DNA of 64,000 nt from Syngnathus acus (GCF_901709675.1 NC_051100.1:6632001-6696000); one strand, 5' to 3'; positions 37,901-50,008 are shown, counted from the first letter of the stretch. Translations and numbers: made by a program. Notes: generated by a model not told the origin, from the letters alone.

Positions 37901-40900
37901 AAAATCAAAATTAAATATCAAAATGAATAAACACAAAAGATCTTTCTACCAGACCCAGTCTAGTCATCTTCTCGTGGATGGCACCTCTTGGTTTTTCCCG
38001 TGGGAGCTATTAGTTGAGATGAAAGGCATTTAGATGTGATGAGTGGTTAGACGCAGGGCGAAATGCTATGTAACCTTAGCCCTTTGTCAGTAACTCAGGA
38101 CAGTGTCAGTGCCCTCCCCCACCCCTCACCCGCATCACAACCGTCTCTGTGTGCATCACATTGGCCCGCTGAGAGAGATGCAACCTGAGAATCAGATACA
38201 CAAGCATGTAAGGCAAATATCCAACAGCATGCTGAAATATAGATAATAAAAAATAAATCGCTCAGATTTTTTCCACGATTTAATTGCTTCTACAGAGAGC
38301 GAGGACAAATTTCATTTCGCTGTCTTCATGAATAATGTGTTAACTTGAAATATTTATTGGAACTCGTTTTGCGCAGAGCCTCATAGGTCATTGTTAATTT
38401 GTTAGTTGTTCTTTTTAAGTCGTGAAATACTGACTGAATTGGAAGAGTTATAAGGTTATAAATTGTTAGCGTAAGTGAAGTTATTTCATTTCCTAACTGG
38501 CAAAGAGAAAGCAGATGTGTTCTCATTTAACTTTTATAAATAGCAATATGTCATCCCATCTAATCACATCTACTATGTATTGTCTTTAGGCTTATTAACA
38601 ACACTCGTCTTCTTTTTTTTGCAGAGACTCTTTTGAGATTTACTTGGGCTACGAGACTATAAACAATGAGAATGACTTCTTTTTTCCTTAATTTTATTTC
38701 TTCTGGGTCTCCATTACTTTTCTTGGACCAGTGATCTCCCGCTAGGATCACAATGCTTTTAAAGTTGCTGGATCTCTGAAGACTGCACTGGCCTACCTGC
38801 TGAGAGAATTCACTGCAGGGCCAACTTGTCCTGTGGACCAGAAATTTATGACCTGGCCCTCCCTTTCCCTTTAGGTAAAGTCGATGTCCAATCCCTTCCT
38901 CCATCATTGAGTGACTCAACCGCTTCTACAGGACCCTTTTTTATTGGAGTTATCCCACACTTCTCTTTTTTCTTTCTTTACAATCTTCCTGTCTTCATCC
39001 ACAGGTCTTTTGAGAATTCCCAGATATTGTAATCTGAGGTACATTTTTAGAGCTGCCAAAATATCTAGCGTGTGGTGCTAAGTAAGCACATTATTTTTTA
39101 TGACGATACTTTATTCCCAGAGGGGATGTTCACTTTTACACTCTGTTATTTTTGTTACATCTAATTCGGGCAAATATACGCACACACCCATGATCCACAG
39201 GCATTCACAAAAGATTCAATGGTCTCGCAGGAAAGGTGTCGCAGACAACACTAATGTGCTGTTTTGATGCTTAAGGGCATCTCAACGGTGCTCAGGAGGT
39301 GGACTGGCACCCCTCCAATACCCTCTACCAAGTTCTATATTTTTCCTCCAGGCCAGGTCTCAAAGCCAAGGCAAGCACTTGCATGTTGTGGTCCTTTGCC
39401 GTGGATGTGTGCTGTGTCTGTTATCCTTTTAAAATGTTCTGACTTCTCTTATGACCAGACAAATGAATTACAATCAAAGTTTGCAGAACTAAAATCAGCA
39501 TGTTTCTAGGAGCATGACAGAATGGAGAGGGAAAAGCGAGGTGTTGAGAGCGTCCGACCGTCACCTAATGTTTAATAGAAGAAACATCTACATTTCACAG
39601 CTTACGTCACCCTACTTTGCTTCAAAACTTTAAGTGCACTATTTTATCGTGATTGTGCACGTCCTTTAGCTGTGCAGCTGGTGTTGGGTTGGTTTCCGGT
39701 GAGTAGTTTTACCTCCCGCGGGGCATTACTTGTCAGGAGTTTACTACCTGTCCATCACTTAAATGTGAAGATCTGTCATAAAGTCAAACAGGTGCATATG
39801 TTATTATGTCATAATACCTTCACTTTTTTTTTTATAACAAGCACTTATCTTTTCAATATAAATCAGGGGTCCTGACTTCAAATTTAAAGAGGAAATTATA
39901 TTTTCTTAAAGGGTTTTCTCCTGGCGCTGTAAAAACAATTTGATTGGCTGATCTTGTGGAAAGCAGAACACACACGATTGGTCAATGCAGTTCCTGGAGG
40001 CGTACAGTAGATTTGCTTCCACAATAACCACAAAAGCTGCCAGAAGATCAAATAAGTGAAGTAAAGGTTCACATTTTGTGAACCCTACGAGTTCCCATGC
40101 TGAGACTTACAAAATGTTGGTATTCACAACATACAATATAGCATTTCAAGCATCCCTCTGCCAATGCTATATTGCGTCCTTCTGGTTCTTTCAATGATTC
40201 AGCAGCAAATTAAGTTAAAGTCTGCTTGGAAAAAAAATAAGCCCCTAAATGTTGCCATATGCAGGATTGCATGGGAACTTCCTGGGGAACACATGTTGTT
40301 CAGGGGCTCTTGGAGAGGTGTTGAGTCTCTGTTCTCTGTGGAGAGAACAGCAAATGAACAAATACAGGGATCAGGACACAATGTTTTTTGAGGTCATTAT
40401 TGAACCCATCAATTCCAAATTAGTGGTGGTTTGTTCAATGCAATGTGACATTACACAGGCCAATTAGCTTTAAGTGTCAAATGACCCACATGCTTTATTT
40501 CGTGAGGCACATAACTTGCCCTTGGACTTATGCCAAAAGACAATCGTTCCCTATCGCAACCCTTTAACACTCATCCAAATTTGAGAGTCACGATTATGCC
40601 CAAATCCAAAAAGTAATGTATGAGTGATGTATCGCTTTTTTCAACAGGATTACTGGTTCTCCCTGATCTTCAAACGTCTGGTGGGGCCGAGGGTCTTAGC
40701 CGTGCGGGTTGCCGCACTGCAAAGGAAGCCCCAAACAGGACGGCTCATACGGGACAAGCTGCGTATCTACGCCCACTGCACCAGCTACTCCAAGTACGTG
40801 CTGTGACACACGCAATCAAAGCAAGGCATGTCAAATTTGCAGCAATTTGCTAATTTATGCTAACACCTGAGGCATGTGCTGGACCAACAAAGTCCACAGC

Positions 40901-43900
40901 CGGCCTTCCTATAAATAAGCAGAGCACGGACACCCGCGCATTCACAGTTCAGAGCCTATAAAACTTAACGGGTATCACTTATCGGGTGTGTGGGTTCTGT
41001 CTCTTCGCTGTCAAAGAGTTGCTGAAATGTCTGCTACGCCTTGATTCCGTCTCGGATTGGCTGGAGGGGTCCGTTAAAGGGGGTGGGACAATAAGGTAGT
41101 CTGTGCAAGGGAGGAGATAAAGAGTACCACCATGGCCTGTTCAAGGTTATCATTTAACCCTGGCCAGGGGCTGTCAGCACCAGGCTAGATTTACGGCCTT
41201 CCTCCCCATAGGGCTCATTTACAGGCTGGAAGAATGTTCAAGCACCGCACAGGTAAAATGGTTGAGGTGGTAAACAGGCTGAAGTTGCATAAGCAATTTA
41301 ATGATGAGGTTCAGTTACATATCTGGAGATAGTTGAAATAGTTGCCCACAGCAAGCCACCTGGTGTGTATGGAATAACTTTCACCAGTCAGTCCTGGTCT
41401 CCTATCATATAGAGATCTCTCCTGTTTTTTTTTTTAAGCTACCCAGTAGTTGTTCTTTGGGTAATCTTTTTTCTTTCAAAAATATCCCTAGGTTTGTCTT
41501 TTAGTGCCAGGTGCATGGGTTCCATGTGAGAAAGCAGTTTTGATGGCTTCATTGACTCATTTGCAAGCCTGTTGTGCAAAGCTTCTTTTGTGCTTGCAAA
41601 GTCTAGAATTTCTGCTTTTTCCAATTTATGTAGTATCTTCCTGTATGGAATTGCATTGATTATCTTTGTGTTAAGTCAAACTAAAAAAAAAAATGTGTGG
41701 AAAAGAAAATTGATAATCATGTTTGGCTGTTGTCCAATATTACAGACCATAATAGAATTATAACTACATAATTTAGGTCAATTTGAAATAATGACATTTT
41801 TAAATAACGGCATGAAAGTTTTTAAAAAAATCTGATTTATTGATTAATCAACAAAATATTCAAAAAATATTCAAAAGAAATCCTCAATTGAATTGTCCTA
41901 ATTGAAGAAGAAGATAACTGCAAGGTTGCAACAATATTTTTAGCTCAGTCTCCGAGTAGGTCCACAACCCGGTGGTTGGTAACAGTTCTAGAATACACAG
42001 CAAGGTAATTCTAACAGTCCCTCTTGGATCAAATTGCATTATCTTTTTTTGTGTCACGGTGCGGTTTTACAAAGTCTGCGAGTGGAAGGTGGTTTGACGA
42101 CTCGCACGCAGCCTAAATATGCTCAGGGAGTCAGCGGTTTAAAAAGATTAGATACTTGGCTTTCGCTGCCCTTTTAGCCCTTTTAGTGGTTAGCATTCTT
42201 TTTCACTTTTCCAGAAGTGCATCAACATCAAACGCTAACAACACATGTTTATGTTCCCCGTATGGAGATCTGAGAACATCATCCTCTATAAGGTCTGAGA
42301 GATCATTATTGCTCCCTCCATCTCAAAGAATTTTCTACACACCACCAAACACAGTGTGTTCTTTTGTATTTGTTTTCTTCGGTTTATGAAATAAACGGTT
42401 TATCCTGTTGCCAAGCAGTGCTAAAAAATAAAATATGAGGAGAAAGGAGATTTGAGTTAGGCAACCATGTTGCTTGAGCAAAGGCATTGACCCCATAACT
42501 GACATGTGGTCCTCACTAGAACTTGTTTTTGTGGTCGTAGTGGAGCGCTTATTTGATTTGATCATGTCTGTCTTATCTTGCTGTTCAAGTTATTTATCTT
42601 TGGCCAGTCCCCCTATCAGGTTGTGTCCCCAGCGCTTTGACTCAAGCACTGTTGTTTGTGCAAGGCAAGGCGTGTTGCCCATTACATTCGCACCCTTTAT
42701 GAAACTTTTTGACTTTCTGCCGCTTTTTTCCGTCAGAGGCTTTTGAGAGTTTGTATGAAAAAAAATATGAAGCAACGATTAAACAAATGTTTTTTATTAT
42801 CGGGCGTGAATTGTCAGTTTAGGTTAGTTTTGAGCTTTTTATAGGCGTTCCTCCGCATGGTCAGTTGGATCAAATTCTGTCAGCCGTTGGGAGCTTCGAG
42901 TTGAAATGTGGTTTCTTGACTTTGAATAATAAAGAATGATAGAATTGGGCACCATAGGAATACCTAGTCTTCACTAGCGTGGAACAAGAACATTCTTCTA
43001 AATTCTGTTGCTATTCATAATGTTATGAAAAAAAAAGATATCTCTTTGTAGTCGTCTTTAATTATAGAGAATTCTATTATACAAGGCAAACTAAGCCACT
43101 TGCAGATGTGAACAAAGACAAATGTATTCCTATAATCTACGAATGTAACAACAGAAATGAAAAAAAAGTCACACGCCATTTTTTTCACGGTTCCAGTCAC
43201 AACTACGCAAGAGGCTCCATCACCATCTACATTATCAACCTACATCGCTCCAGGAAGAAAATCAAGTTGGCAGGCACGCTACGGAACAAGACGGTGCACC
43301 AGTACCTGTTCCAGCCCTACGGCAACGACGGACTTAAAGCCAAGTCAGTATATACACGCACGAACACAATCACATCTACACCATTTTTCATTGGAATAAA
43401 TTCACTTTAACATACAGTAAATTGATATGATGTTTATTGTGGGATTATTTGTATGACAAGGTGTCAAACCACACGTGTAAATTATCAGTATGTACTAATA
43501 AATTATCATTATTAATATTTTTTAAAAACAAACCATTAGAAATAAAAAAAGGCCATAATATACAAAAATATGTTTTTATATTTATTTCAAACATTTTGTA
43601 TGGCCCTCAATAGGGGAAAATGGTTTCTCATACCTGCATAATAATTTCCTTACTATTACCTGTATTCATTTGCACTGAGAGCACCGTAACGCTTCAAAAT
43701 TAATTTAAAAAGTAAAGCAATTCTAAAATTAGACCAAAAAATATTTTGCAAAGCTTTACCAGGTTTATGTTTTATTTCCTTTTACATGGTTTTGAATGAC
43801 TGCTTTTTAGGTGTGTGAAATGTTTGCTTGTTGCAAGCCATCTCTGATTTTATTTTTTTCATTGCATTAGTCACCTGTTGAATTCAAAATGTTGTTGATT

Positions 43901-45120
43901 GTTTTACTTTGGTTGCTCTTGACTTGATAGTGTGGACTTATGTGCGTCTGTGCCTGTGTCTGCATGTGTGCTGCAATGTGATACTTACGGGAGATCGTAA
44001 TGGAGCCTCAGTTATGACCTTTTAAACAACGGTGAAGCATCTTTAAGGTGTTGGGAAAAAAATGATGAGCCGTATCGAGGATTTTGCTTTGGCCACACTT
44101 TTATGACTAATGCTCTTCTATCTATCTATCTATAAATTTGTCCCAGTAAAGATATCTTCTTTATGGTGGTTATATCCATATGTTGAACCAAAGCTTTGGC
44201 AAATCCATATTTTTTTTATAACTACTCTAAATGTAACCTTTGTGTGAACAGATTCAGCACGCCGAGCTTACCTTTCAGCATTACATAACGACAAAAACCG
44301 TACTTATGATTATAGCATTAATGCAATATGCTAAAACTAAAAAATAATCATGAGTATAAAAAAGTGCAACTAAAGTGCACCTATTTTGTCTTTATAAAAA
44401 CGTTTTCTTTTTTTCCAGTATCAGCAGAATATTGTTGTATTCTTGATGCTATATTTTTATTCCATCTTTTAGATGGATAGATCACCCATTTTAATTCCTC
44501 ATCCAGTGCAGCCCTTTTTGAAAAATAATATCACAAATTAGAGTAAATATTTTATTCCTGGGAAAAAAATATGCTGAGAAAGGAATATTTTGTTAAATGA
44601 AAAAAAAATACAACAGGACCCATGTGATTAATAACTATTTAAAATTAAATATACATATCAAATTCAAGGTACTTAACACTTAAACAGGATTTAGGGTGAA
44701 CATCAAACGATATGTTGAAGAAACAGTAAAGTGTCAAATGTTTAAAATATTACAAAAAATGCTGTAGCCGATATCAAATAATATTTCTAATGCAAGTTTA
44801 CCTTCTATGTCGATTGTCATAGTACCGATGTAGTGAATCTCATTGGAGAGGCAGTAGCACCCCCATGTGTACATATGATGTCAAAATAAACCAAACATCA
44901 TGAATGGACTGTCTTTTGAAGAAGACTATCAAACACAAGTTATGTCTTCTTTGTCAGACATGTGCAGCTGAACGGCGAGAGGCTGTCGATGCTGGACAAC
45001 GAGACATTCCCAGAACTGAAGCCAAAGACATTGCGGGCAGGACGGACAATAGCCATGCCTCCCATGACCATCGGCTTTTATGTCATCAAAAACATGAACG
45101 CGTACGCCTGCCGGAGATAA
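15208..45120 (+). CDS. hpse2: hpse2, heparanase-2 (whole gene, twelve exons, 582 aa)
   Basis: Secreted glycoside hydrolase family 79 relative of heparanase that binds heparan sulphate but is held to be catalytically inactive; human loss causes urofacial syndrome. Twelve exons join in phase to 582 residues (human protein 592). Seen in order: N-terminal hydrophobic leader (residues about 10-28), [64 protein letters not shown] (acid/base Glu253 kept), [21 protein letters not shown] (the nucleophile position is Gly372), [15 protein letters not shown], and [19 protein letters not shown]. It lies tail-to-head with hps1 and divergent from cnnm1, the same neighbours as human HPSE2. All splice sites are GT-AG. 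The span (30 kb) is far shorter than the mammalian gene. Confidence 0.96.
16247..16401 (+). CDS. hpse2: hpse2 exon 2
   Basis: Acceptor GCCCACAG, donor GATG/GTAAAA. Encodes [20 protein letters not shown] and [10 protein letters not shown], near-identical to vertebrate HPSE2. Confidence 0.96.
17202..17363 (+). CDS. hpse2: hpse2 exon 3
   Basis: Acceptor CGGCTGCAG, donor ACAG/GTAAGA. Encodes [15 protein letters not shown] and LQREKAAS then [15 protein letters not shown]. Confidence 0.95.
19086..19118. repeat. (AC)16 microsatellite
   Basis: Perfect AC dinucleotide run inside hpse2 intron 3. Confidence 0.97.
22923..23175. repeat. compound TG / CACG microsatellite block
   Basis: Starts with a perfect (TG)26 run (22923-22974), then interrupted TG, alternating purine-pyrimidine GCACGCACGTGCG, a second TG run near 23041-23054, and after a 50-base spacer an AC/ACGC-rich segment (23109-23160). 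The TG and CA halves are inverted relative to each other. Confidence 0.95.
23280..23302. repeat. (TG)11 microsatellite
   Basis: Second short TG run, just right of a TA-rich (ATATATATAT) stretch at about 23239-23252. Confidence 0.95.
24087..24200. repeat. probable dispersed fish repeat fragment
   Basis: Contains AGTCAAAGTCTGCTTTATTG and GAAATTTCGTTTCC followed by ACAAGACATATTACACA, phrases I recall as part of a common teleost interspersed repeat (LINE or SINE 3' end). Ends and family cannot be fixed by eye. Confidence 0.45.
24221..24254. repeat. 17-base tandem duplication
   Basis: AATGAATAAATAAGAGC occurs twice in direct succession without mismatch. Confidence 0.9.
28593..28766 (+). CDS. hpse2: hpse2 exon 4
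   Basis: Acceptor TTCTCCCAG, donor AACG/GTCAGT. Encodes [18 protein letters not shown] and [16 protein letters not shown]; the next exon supplies the rest of the acid/base Glu codon. Confidence 0.96.
30051..30222 (+). CDS. hpse2: hpse2 exon 5
   Basis: Acceptor CTCCTCCCAG, donor GACGG/GTCAGT. Encodes (E)[32 protein letters not shown]. Confidence 0.96.
32029..32041. repeat. left target-site duplication of SINE A
   Basis: AAGTTATGAGATA, repeated exactly at 32413-32425. Marks LINE-type target-primed insertion. Confidence 0.95.
32042..32412 (+). mobile_element. tRNA-derived SINE, full-length young copy A
   Basis: 371-base element. The 5' part looks tRNA-derived: an A-box-like TGGCGCACTGGGTAGCACG and a B-box GGTTCGATTCC. 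A conserved body follows (CCAAAAACATGC, GCTGGGATAGGCTCCAGC), ending in a GGATGGATGGATGG tail. It is flanked by a perfect 13-base target-site duplication AAGTTATGAGATA at 32029-32041 and 32413-32425. A 99-codon open frame inside it is not a gene. Confidence 0.95.
32413..32425. repeat. right target-site duplication of SINE A
   Basis: Identical to 32029-32041, directly after the GGATGG tail. Confidence 0.95.
33175..33222 (+). CDS. hpse2: hpse2 exon 6 (48 bases)
   Basis: Acceptor CATTTTCAG, donor CAACA/GTAGGT. A short exon encoding [15 protein letters not shown](H); the phase fits both neighbours. Confidence 0.93.
33628..33641. repeat. left target-site duplication of SINE B
   Basis: ATCTGTCTATTGCA, repeated exactly at 34004-34017. 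Confidence 0.95.
33642..34003 (+). mobile_element. tRNA-derived SINE, full-length young copy B
   Basis: 362-base element in hpse2 intron 6, nearly identical to copy A and in the same orientation. Differences are a few substitutions (for example CAATCGG for CGATCGG) and a shorter GTGTGA block after CCCTAGGTGTG. A perfect 14-base duplication ATCTGTCTATTGCA flanks it (33628-33641 and 34004-34017), different from that of copy A, so the insertions are independent. Confidence 0.95.
34004..34017. repeat. right target-site duplication of SINE B
   Basis: Identical to 33628-33641, directly after the GGATGGATGG tail. Confidence 0.95.
34018..36878 (+). other. hpse2 intron 6, right part
   Basis: AT-rich sequence, no exon or repeat I can name. 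The same holds for introns 9 (37403-40647), 10 (40794-43196) and 11 (43344-44957); intron 11 has a short (ATCT)4 run at about 44118-44134. Confidence 0.55.
36879..36972 (+). CDS. hpse2: hpse2 exon 7
   Basis: Acceptor GTTCCTCAG, donor CCAAG/GTACAT. Encodes [20 protein letters not shown] then [11 protein letters not shown]. Confidence 0.94.
37077..37183 (+). CDS. hpse2: hpse2 exon 8 (degenerate nucleophile site)
   Basis: Acceptor TTCACTGCAG, donor TTCCT/GTCAGT. Encodes [20 protein letters not shown] then [12 protein letters not shown]. In active heparanase the equivalent motif is WLGE, whose Glu is the nucleophile; here the codon is GGA (Gly) at 37119-37121. Confidence 0.95.
37288..37402 (+). 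CDS. hpse2: hpse2 exon 9
   Basis: Acceptor ATATGCCAG, donor CCA/GTAAGT. Encodes [20 protein letters not shown] then [18 protein letters not shown]. The intron before it is only 104 bases. Confidence 0.95.
40648..40793 (+). CDS. hpse2: hpse2 exon 10
   Basis: Acceptor TTCAACAG, donor CCAA/GTACGT. Encodes [19 protein letters not shown] and [11 protein letters not shown], the start of the C-terminal domain. Confidence 0.95.
43197..43343 (+). CDS. hpse2: hpse2 exon 11
   Basis: Acceptor GGTTCCAG, donor CCAA/GTCAGT. Encodes [20 protein letters not shown] then [11 protein letters not shown]. Confidence 0.95.
44958..45120 (+). CDS. hpse2: hpse2 exon 12 (terminal)
   Basis: Acceptor TCTTTGTCAG. Encodes [37 protein letters not shown], and ends NAYACRR plus TAA. 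A second AG at 44966-44967 would not keep the frame of exon 11. Confidence 0.95.
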
Positions 45121-48100
45121 CATAGATGGAACCTAACCCACTGTTTTCAATGCATACTCAAAGCTCTGAACTTGACATTCTTCTGTTGTGAACTTTTCAA
45201 CCAGTACTGTATGTCACCTCCTCCCTCAAGGGCACGTCACAAGTTGGGAATATTGCAGGCGTGACCAACCTTTTTGCAATTGACAGCTACTTCTTAGCTA
45301 CTAATTCATACAAAGGGATACCAGTTTGATACACGCTTCTGAAATCACAAATTGCTCCTATTATCTTTAATTAGTATATATGATTAATAATAGCCATTTA
45401 AGACACTGATCATATGAATGATGAAAAATATCATGTTGCGATCGTACTATTTCAAAGGCAACACAAATTCACGATTTTAGGTTTCAATCCTGTAGCTTTA
45501 CAGATTTTGTGACATACCGGCCAGTCTTGTATACTGCGAATATTTAATATTATTCCAAAAATTCCCAGCTTCAGGCGCCGCCACGTCCATCAGATCCAGA
45601 TGGCAGCGTCAAGCTGGGCACCCACTAATTCTACAATACGATGAGTTGTAAAATACTGTAGCAGTATATTATAACATATTTAGCGATCATTATGACAATG
45701 AACTGAAATAATTATGTAATGTGCACTTTATTGTCTTTTGTCATGACTGGGACTTGATTGCAACACATTGGTCCGTTGACTTACGCTTCTGGTCCTGTAA
45801 CTGCTCCTCCTGATCCGTGTTGTTGGGGACCGCTGCCTGACAGCTTGTGTTTCATATTTACAAAAATTCAATAAGGGAATATAGAATTCTTCTGTGACTC
45901 GATTAGGCTCTGCTTTCCTTGCCCTAGCCATCAAAGTGAAAAACGTTTTGGGGTATATCTATTCACTGATTTCCATCTTTACGGTCAAAACAATGACGCA
46001 AAATTTAGAACAGGTGAAACTTGTTGACGGAGAAAGTAGCATGAGTGCGTTATATGTGTGTGTTTTCCCGATGAAGCTACTGATGTGTGTGTTACACAGC
46101 CCTGAAAGTTTCTCCCTGTAAATCATATCAGGATTTTAGTATTCTATTTAGTTTTTTTATTTTATGTCGCTGTTGCCTAGCTGCAAACAGAACAGCAGAG
46201 TACTCCAGGATGTCCAAAGTTGAAATTCAACCAAGTTTCAAATCCACTTTACACTAGTTCCTACGAGACAGATTGTTTTGAAAGTTCCACGACTTCAACC
46301 AACACGACACACAGAAATGAAGTAAACATTTTGAAGGTTTATTCTAACCTGGTTATATCGTTGCCACAATCTAACAATTTATAGTCCTATTGTGCTGCTA
46401 GTTTTCACATGTTATGGAATTATTTTTTTTTTTTTTTACAATCCCAAATCAGTAAAAGTAGCAAAACAGTTCCAAAAAGTATCACACCATCTGTATTGGT
46501 GATAGAAGTTTTCTCTGAATGTTTTTACTGTCACAACTTGTGTGCAATGAAAATATGTCATCAAAATAAGTACTGTCCCACCTTTTTCTGATTTGGGTTT
46601 GTGTGAATTGTTGTTATGTATGTACATAAGAGAAAATACATGTAAGCTTTACGTTCACAATATTTTTATTTATATGATTGCTTGGTGGTAATGATACATA
46701 ATCCGAGTCATTGGGAATATTTCCAACCAACATTTAACCAACCCTGTTTTGAAATCTACAGATATTTGCTTGTACTGTATATTAGAAAATATATATTGGT
46801 TCATCCATGCATCTGAATTCAAACAAGCTCACTGCATTGATGTTACTGCAAAATTCCAAAGCTGTGTATGTGAAAAATATTTCTAATGTGGAGGTGTTTA
46901 TATTTTTTGAAGAACATTATTTTATTATATGAAATGTTTGTTTGTTTTTTAACATATACACATATATTTTTTGTAAAAAAATACTATATAAAAAGGGCTG
47001 ACAATAAAAAATATATTTAGTCGCTACTATTTGGGGGGGTATTACTAAATAAATTTGTTCTATATTCCAATTACAACCATTCTGTTTTTTGAGACAATTT
47101 CAATTTCAAATTTCAACCTGAAGTAGAATTATTGTTGCACGTGTGAGTCTGTCTTTTTGTGCTGTTTGACAAGAAGCGAGATTGAATGCGGACGTAAACT
47201 GCTCTGTTATCTTTTTGCGATAACTCCTACCTAGCGGTTGTCACTTGTGATCAAGAGGTGGAGTGTTCAGACGCCAGTTTTCTAAGGTTTTTACAAGATG
47301 CACACTTCATTTTTAACAGGCCAAGAGTGTTGACACCATGTGAGATTTAAAGCAAAGTGCTTCACACTGAAACCAGGCGCTACAAAATTGTCCCATCACT
47401 GTAAAATGCCATAATGTTTTGTTTTTTTTAAGCTCCTGAGAAAACACAGAATGTCCGAGTGCTAAGTGCCCTGAAATGAGCTGTGTTTTCTCAAGAAAAT
47501 TGTTTGAGATCATGTGTCAAGGTTAGTTTAAAGTGCTGGCAGCTGATTTGTGTTTGAAGTATGGGACAGTACATCCCAATCTGTTTTCAACCCATGTTTT
47601 ATTTCAACTTCAGTCTCATGGTACCAAAGTATATTTAAGATTATCTAAAGGCACTTTTCATATGGATCACGCTTCTAATACGTTCTTTGATTTACAGTGG
47701 ATTTGTTCTGTGCTTTTTTTTTTTTTTAAGTTTACCTCCCCCTTCTGATTGGCTGAAATGAGAGCATTTTGTTCAATTTGTTATTTGCGTTGAGCTTTTT
47801 ATTTCTTACTTTGACTGAGCTTGCGTAATGCACATCAATGTCCTTTTGTCAGTCTTTTGTTCATTTATTTTTTTAATTATTGGTTTACCACATTAGAAAA
47901 AAACACCACTATCACTTATAATTCCCTCTTAATGTATTGTGCATTTTATGGAAATCAATTCTGGCTTTTGGTCAGTTAATAATTACCTTACAATTGCTGG
48001 AAAAATAAATCAATTTTAGTTTAAAATAATTTATGAATTGACCCACATTTTCTACTTTCAGAACACTGTTGGATGGATTTTTTTTCTTCATGTAAAATTT

Positions 48101-49276
48101 TGTGCACAAAGATCTCATTAGTGTACTTTATAACCACAAAACATCTCCATCAGGTGATCCTACTTCATGTTCTGCCTTACTTTTCATGGCTACATAAATC
48201 TGTGTTGTATCAAAATATTGAGTGTGGAATGTACGCTTAGCTTTTTAAGTGGAGCAGAGAAGTAAACATTTATGTTTCATTAACTTTGCTGGGCTTAAAA
48301 CGCTCTGTGAGTGCTTCGAGTTCCACGTTTGGGCCAAGGTCTAATCAGCTCCGTCAGTGTTCTGGGAAGCCGGCTCTTGTTTGCGCTGACTCCTGTATAT
48401 ACTGAGTAAACATGCTGAAATCCTCCGAGATGGCTAAAAGGGTCTTGCTTGTCTCCTGGCTGATCACAGAGTATAAACAGTTGGGGGGCCGCTCTGGACA
48501 ACAGACCCCCTTCCACCACGGAGGTGTTGTCACGCAAGACGCAAGGAATTATTATTCTGACGGTTGAATCATCTTTTTGGGGGGCCTGACTCTGTGCATA
48601 CCCAAGAACGTCTGGTGAGAATTTTTGCATTTTAGGGGTCTCCATCACCTCATGGAAAGTTGCAAACAGTTTCAATGAATGACATTGAAGTTGTGCCTTT
48701 TCGTCAGTATGGCATTTGCCTTTTCACCTATTTGATATTTTTGTGCTCAATCTGAAGCCCTGTCAAATACACGTATAACTTTAGCGCCATCTTGGGGCAT
48801 ATTGGTGTTAAGTAACTATGTTATATCTATATCTGTTGAGTAGCTTCATGTAGTGCCTTGCCACAATCTTGTGGCATCTCTTTAGACATTTATTAACCTT
48901 TTAGGGCTGGTTATTCCTGGCAGGGATCATCCTAGTAACAGTAAGTACAATCTTTTAAGGTTATGAAATGCGTGCAAGGAATTTTTTCATGTGTGTTGCA
49001 TGACGTAGGCCAACTAGTGACCCTCTTTTGGCGTAGCCCCAGTGCAACTCTAATAAACAAACAAACAAAAGAGCCTCGTGTTTAAATGCTTCAAATTCCC
49101 ACCATAGGGTTGATATTCCAGAAAGATCAACCTATCTCAGTTGTTGATCATGCGTTGCGCTTGAGGCAGCACATGACCACATTTGACTACACTAGTACTC
49201 ATTGACATTGACAGGCGGAAAAAAAATCCCATTCATAATTCAACAGCTCCCGCGCACGGATACTGCTAGTTCTGAG
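45121..49276. other. hpse2 3' flank and hpse2/hps1 intergenic region
   Basis: No coding exon seen. Starts with hpse2 3' UTR of unknown length; an AATAAA hexamer appears only near 47003. Contains the MITE-like element at 46441-46600. Confidence 0.5.
46441..46600. mobile_element. short MITE-like element with terminal inverted repeats
   Basis: Left end ATCCCAAATCAGTAAAAG and right end CTTTTTCTGATTTGGGTT are inverted repeats with few mismatches, about 160 bases apart. The right end includes TACTGTCCCACCTTTTTCTG, matching in reverse a fish repeat phrase I recall (CAAATCAGAAAAAGTTGGGA). It encodes nothing. Target duplication not clear. Confidence 0.55.
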
Positions 49277-49286
49277 GTCACATGAC
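49277..49286. promoter_or_regulatory. M-box/E-box-like palindrome at hps1 promoter
   Basis: GTCACATGAC contains TCACATGA, the core bound by MITF/TFE-family factors. It lies about 140 bases upstream of the inferred first-exon donor of hps1. Motif match only; function is inferred. Confidence 0.4.
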
Positions 49287-49418
49287 GCGGATGTGGTACG
49301 GCTGAAATGCGGAAAGAGGTGCTCTCACATGAACAGAAATTGGCCGAAACTTTTCAGAAAAGCAAGAAGTAACTAATGGACTTCAACACAGACATTGAAA
49401 GCATCTTAAAAACGCAAA
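49287..49418 (+). other. hps1: inferred hps1 5' untranslated exon
   Basis: A strong donor CAAA/GTAAGT at 49419 and a strong acceptor TTTTTTGCAG just before 50009 suggest a noncoding first exon; the left edge is a guess. It contains two small upstream frames: ATG at 49307 to TAA at 49372 (21 aa), and an ATG at 49376 that would stop (TAG) just after the splice junction. Confidence 0.5.
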
Positions 49419-50008
49419 GTAAGTCATTTTGAATCTCAAAATCTTCTTTTTTTTAGTGTGGCGAGTGCAAATGCATCACTTGTTTTGAGGAACTAACTTT
49501 TTCTTTTGCAGCGAACAATTCGGGGGGGAAAAAAAAAACAGAAGTAGAATGAAAATGATCGACCTGATTATTAGGTTATTTGTGTTGATTAGACATGCAT
49601 TTGACGTGCCGCTTGTGTCTGCAACACAGACGGTCCCTGTATAAATATTTCTATTAGGACTTTATTATTAGTGTTGTCGAGGAAAATGATTTAGATATAG
49701 ATTAGTATTTCATTTTTGCATATACAACCATTTTATGGCAATGTCAATATGACAATGGAAATAAAGTCGCTGTTGAAAAAAAATTGTTTTCCTCAGAAAT
49801 ACCTATGTATATTTTTGCACAATTTGTAGATATGTTTTCTTTGTTGTGAACAAATAAACTTGCAACGTTTGAAGATAAAGTACATTAGTCAATGCATTAA
49901 ATACAATTATTAGACATTCTGTTTTCACGTTTCTTTTAACCTCATAAAGTTTTCTATTTGTCCCTGCTGTCTTCACTACTATTTGTAAATTGTTTTTTCT
50001 TTTTGCAG

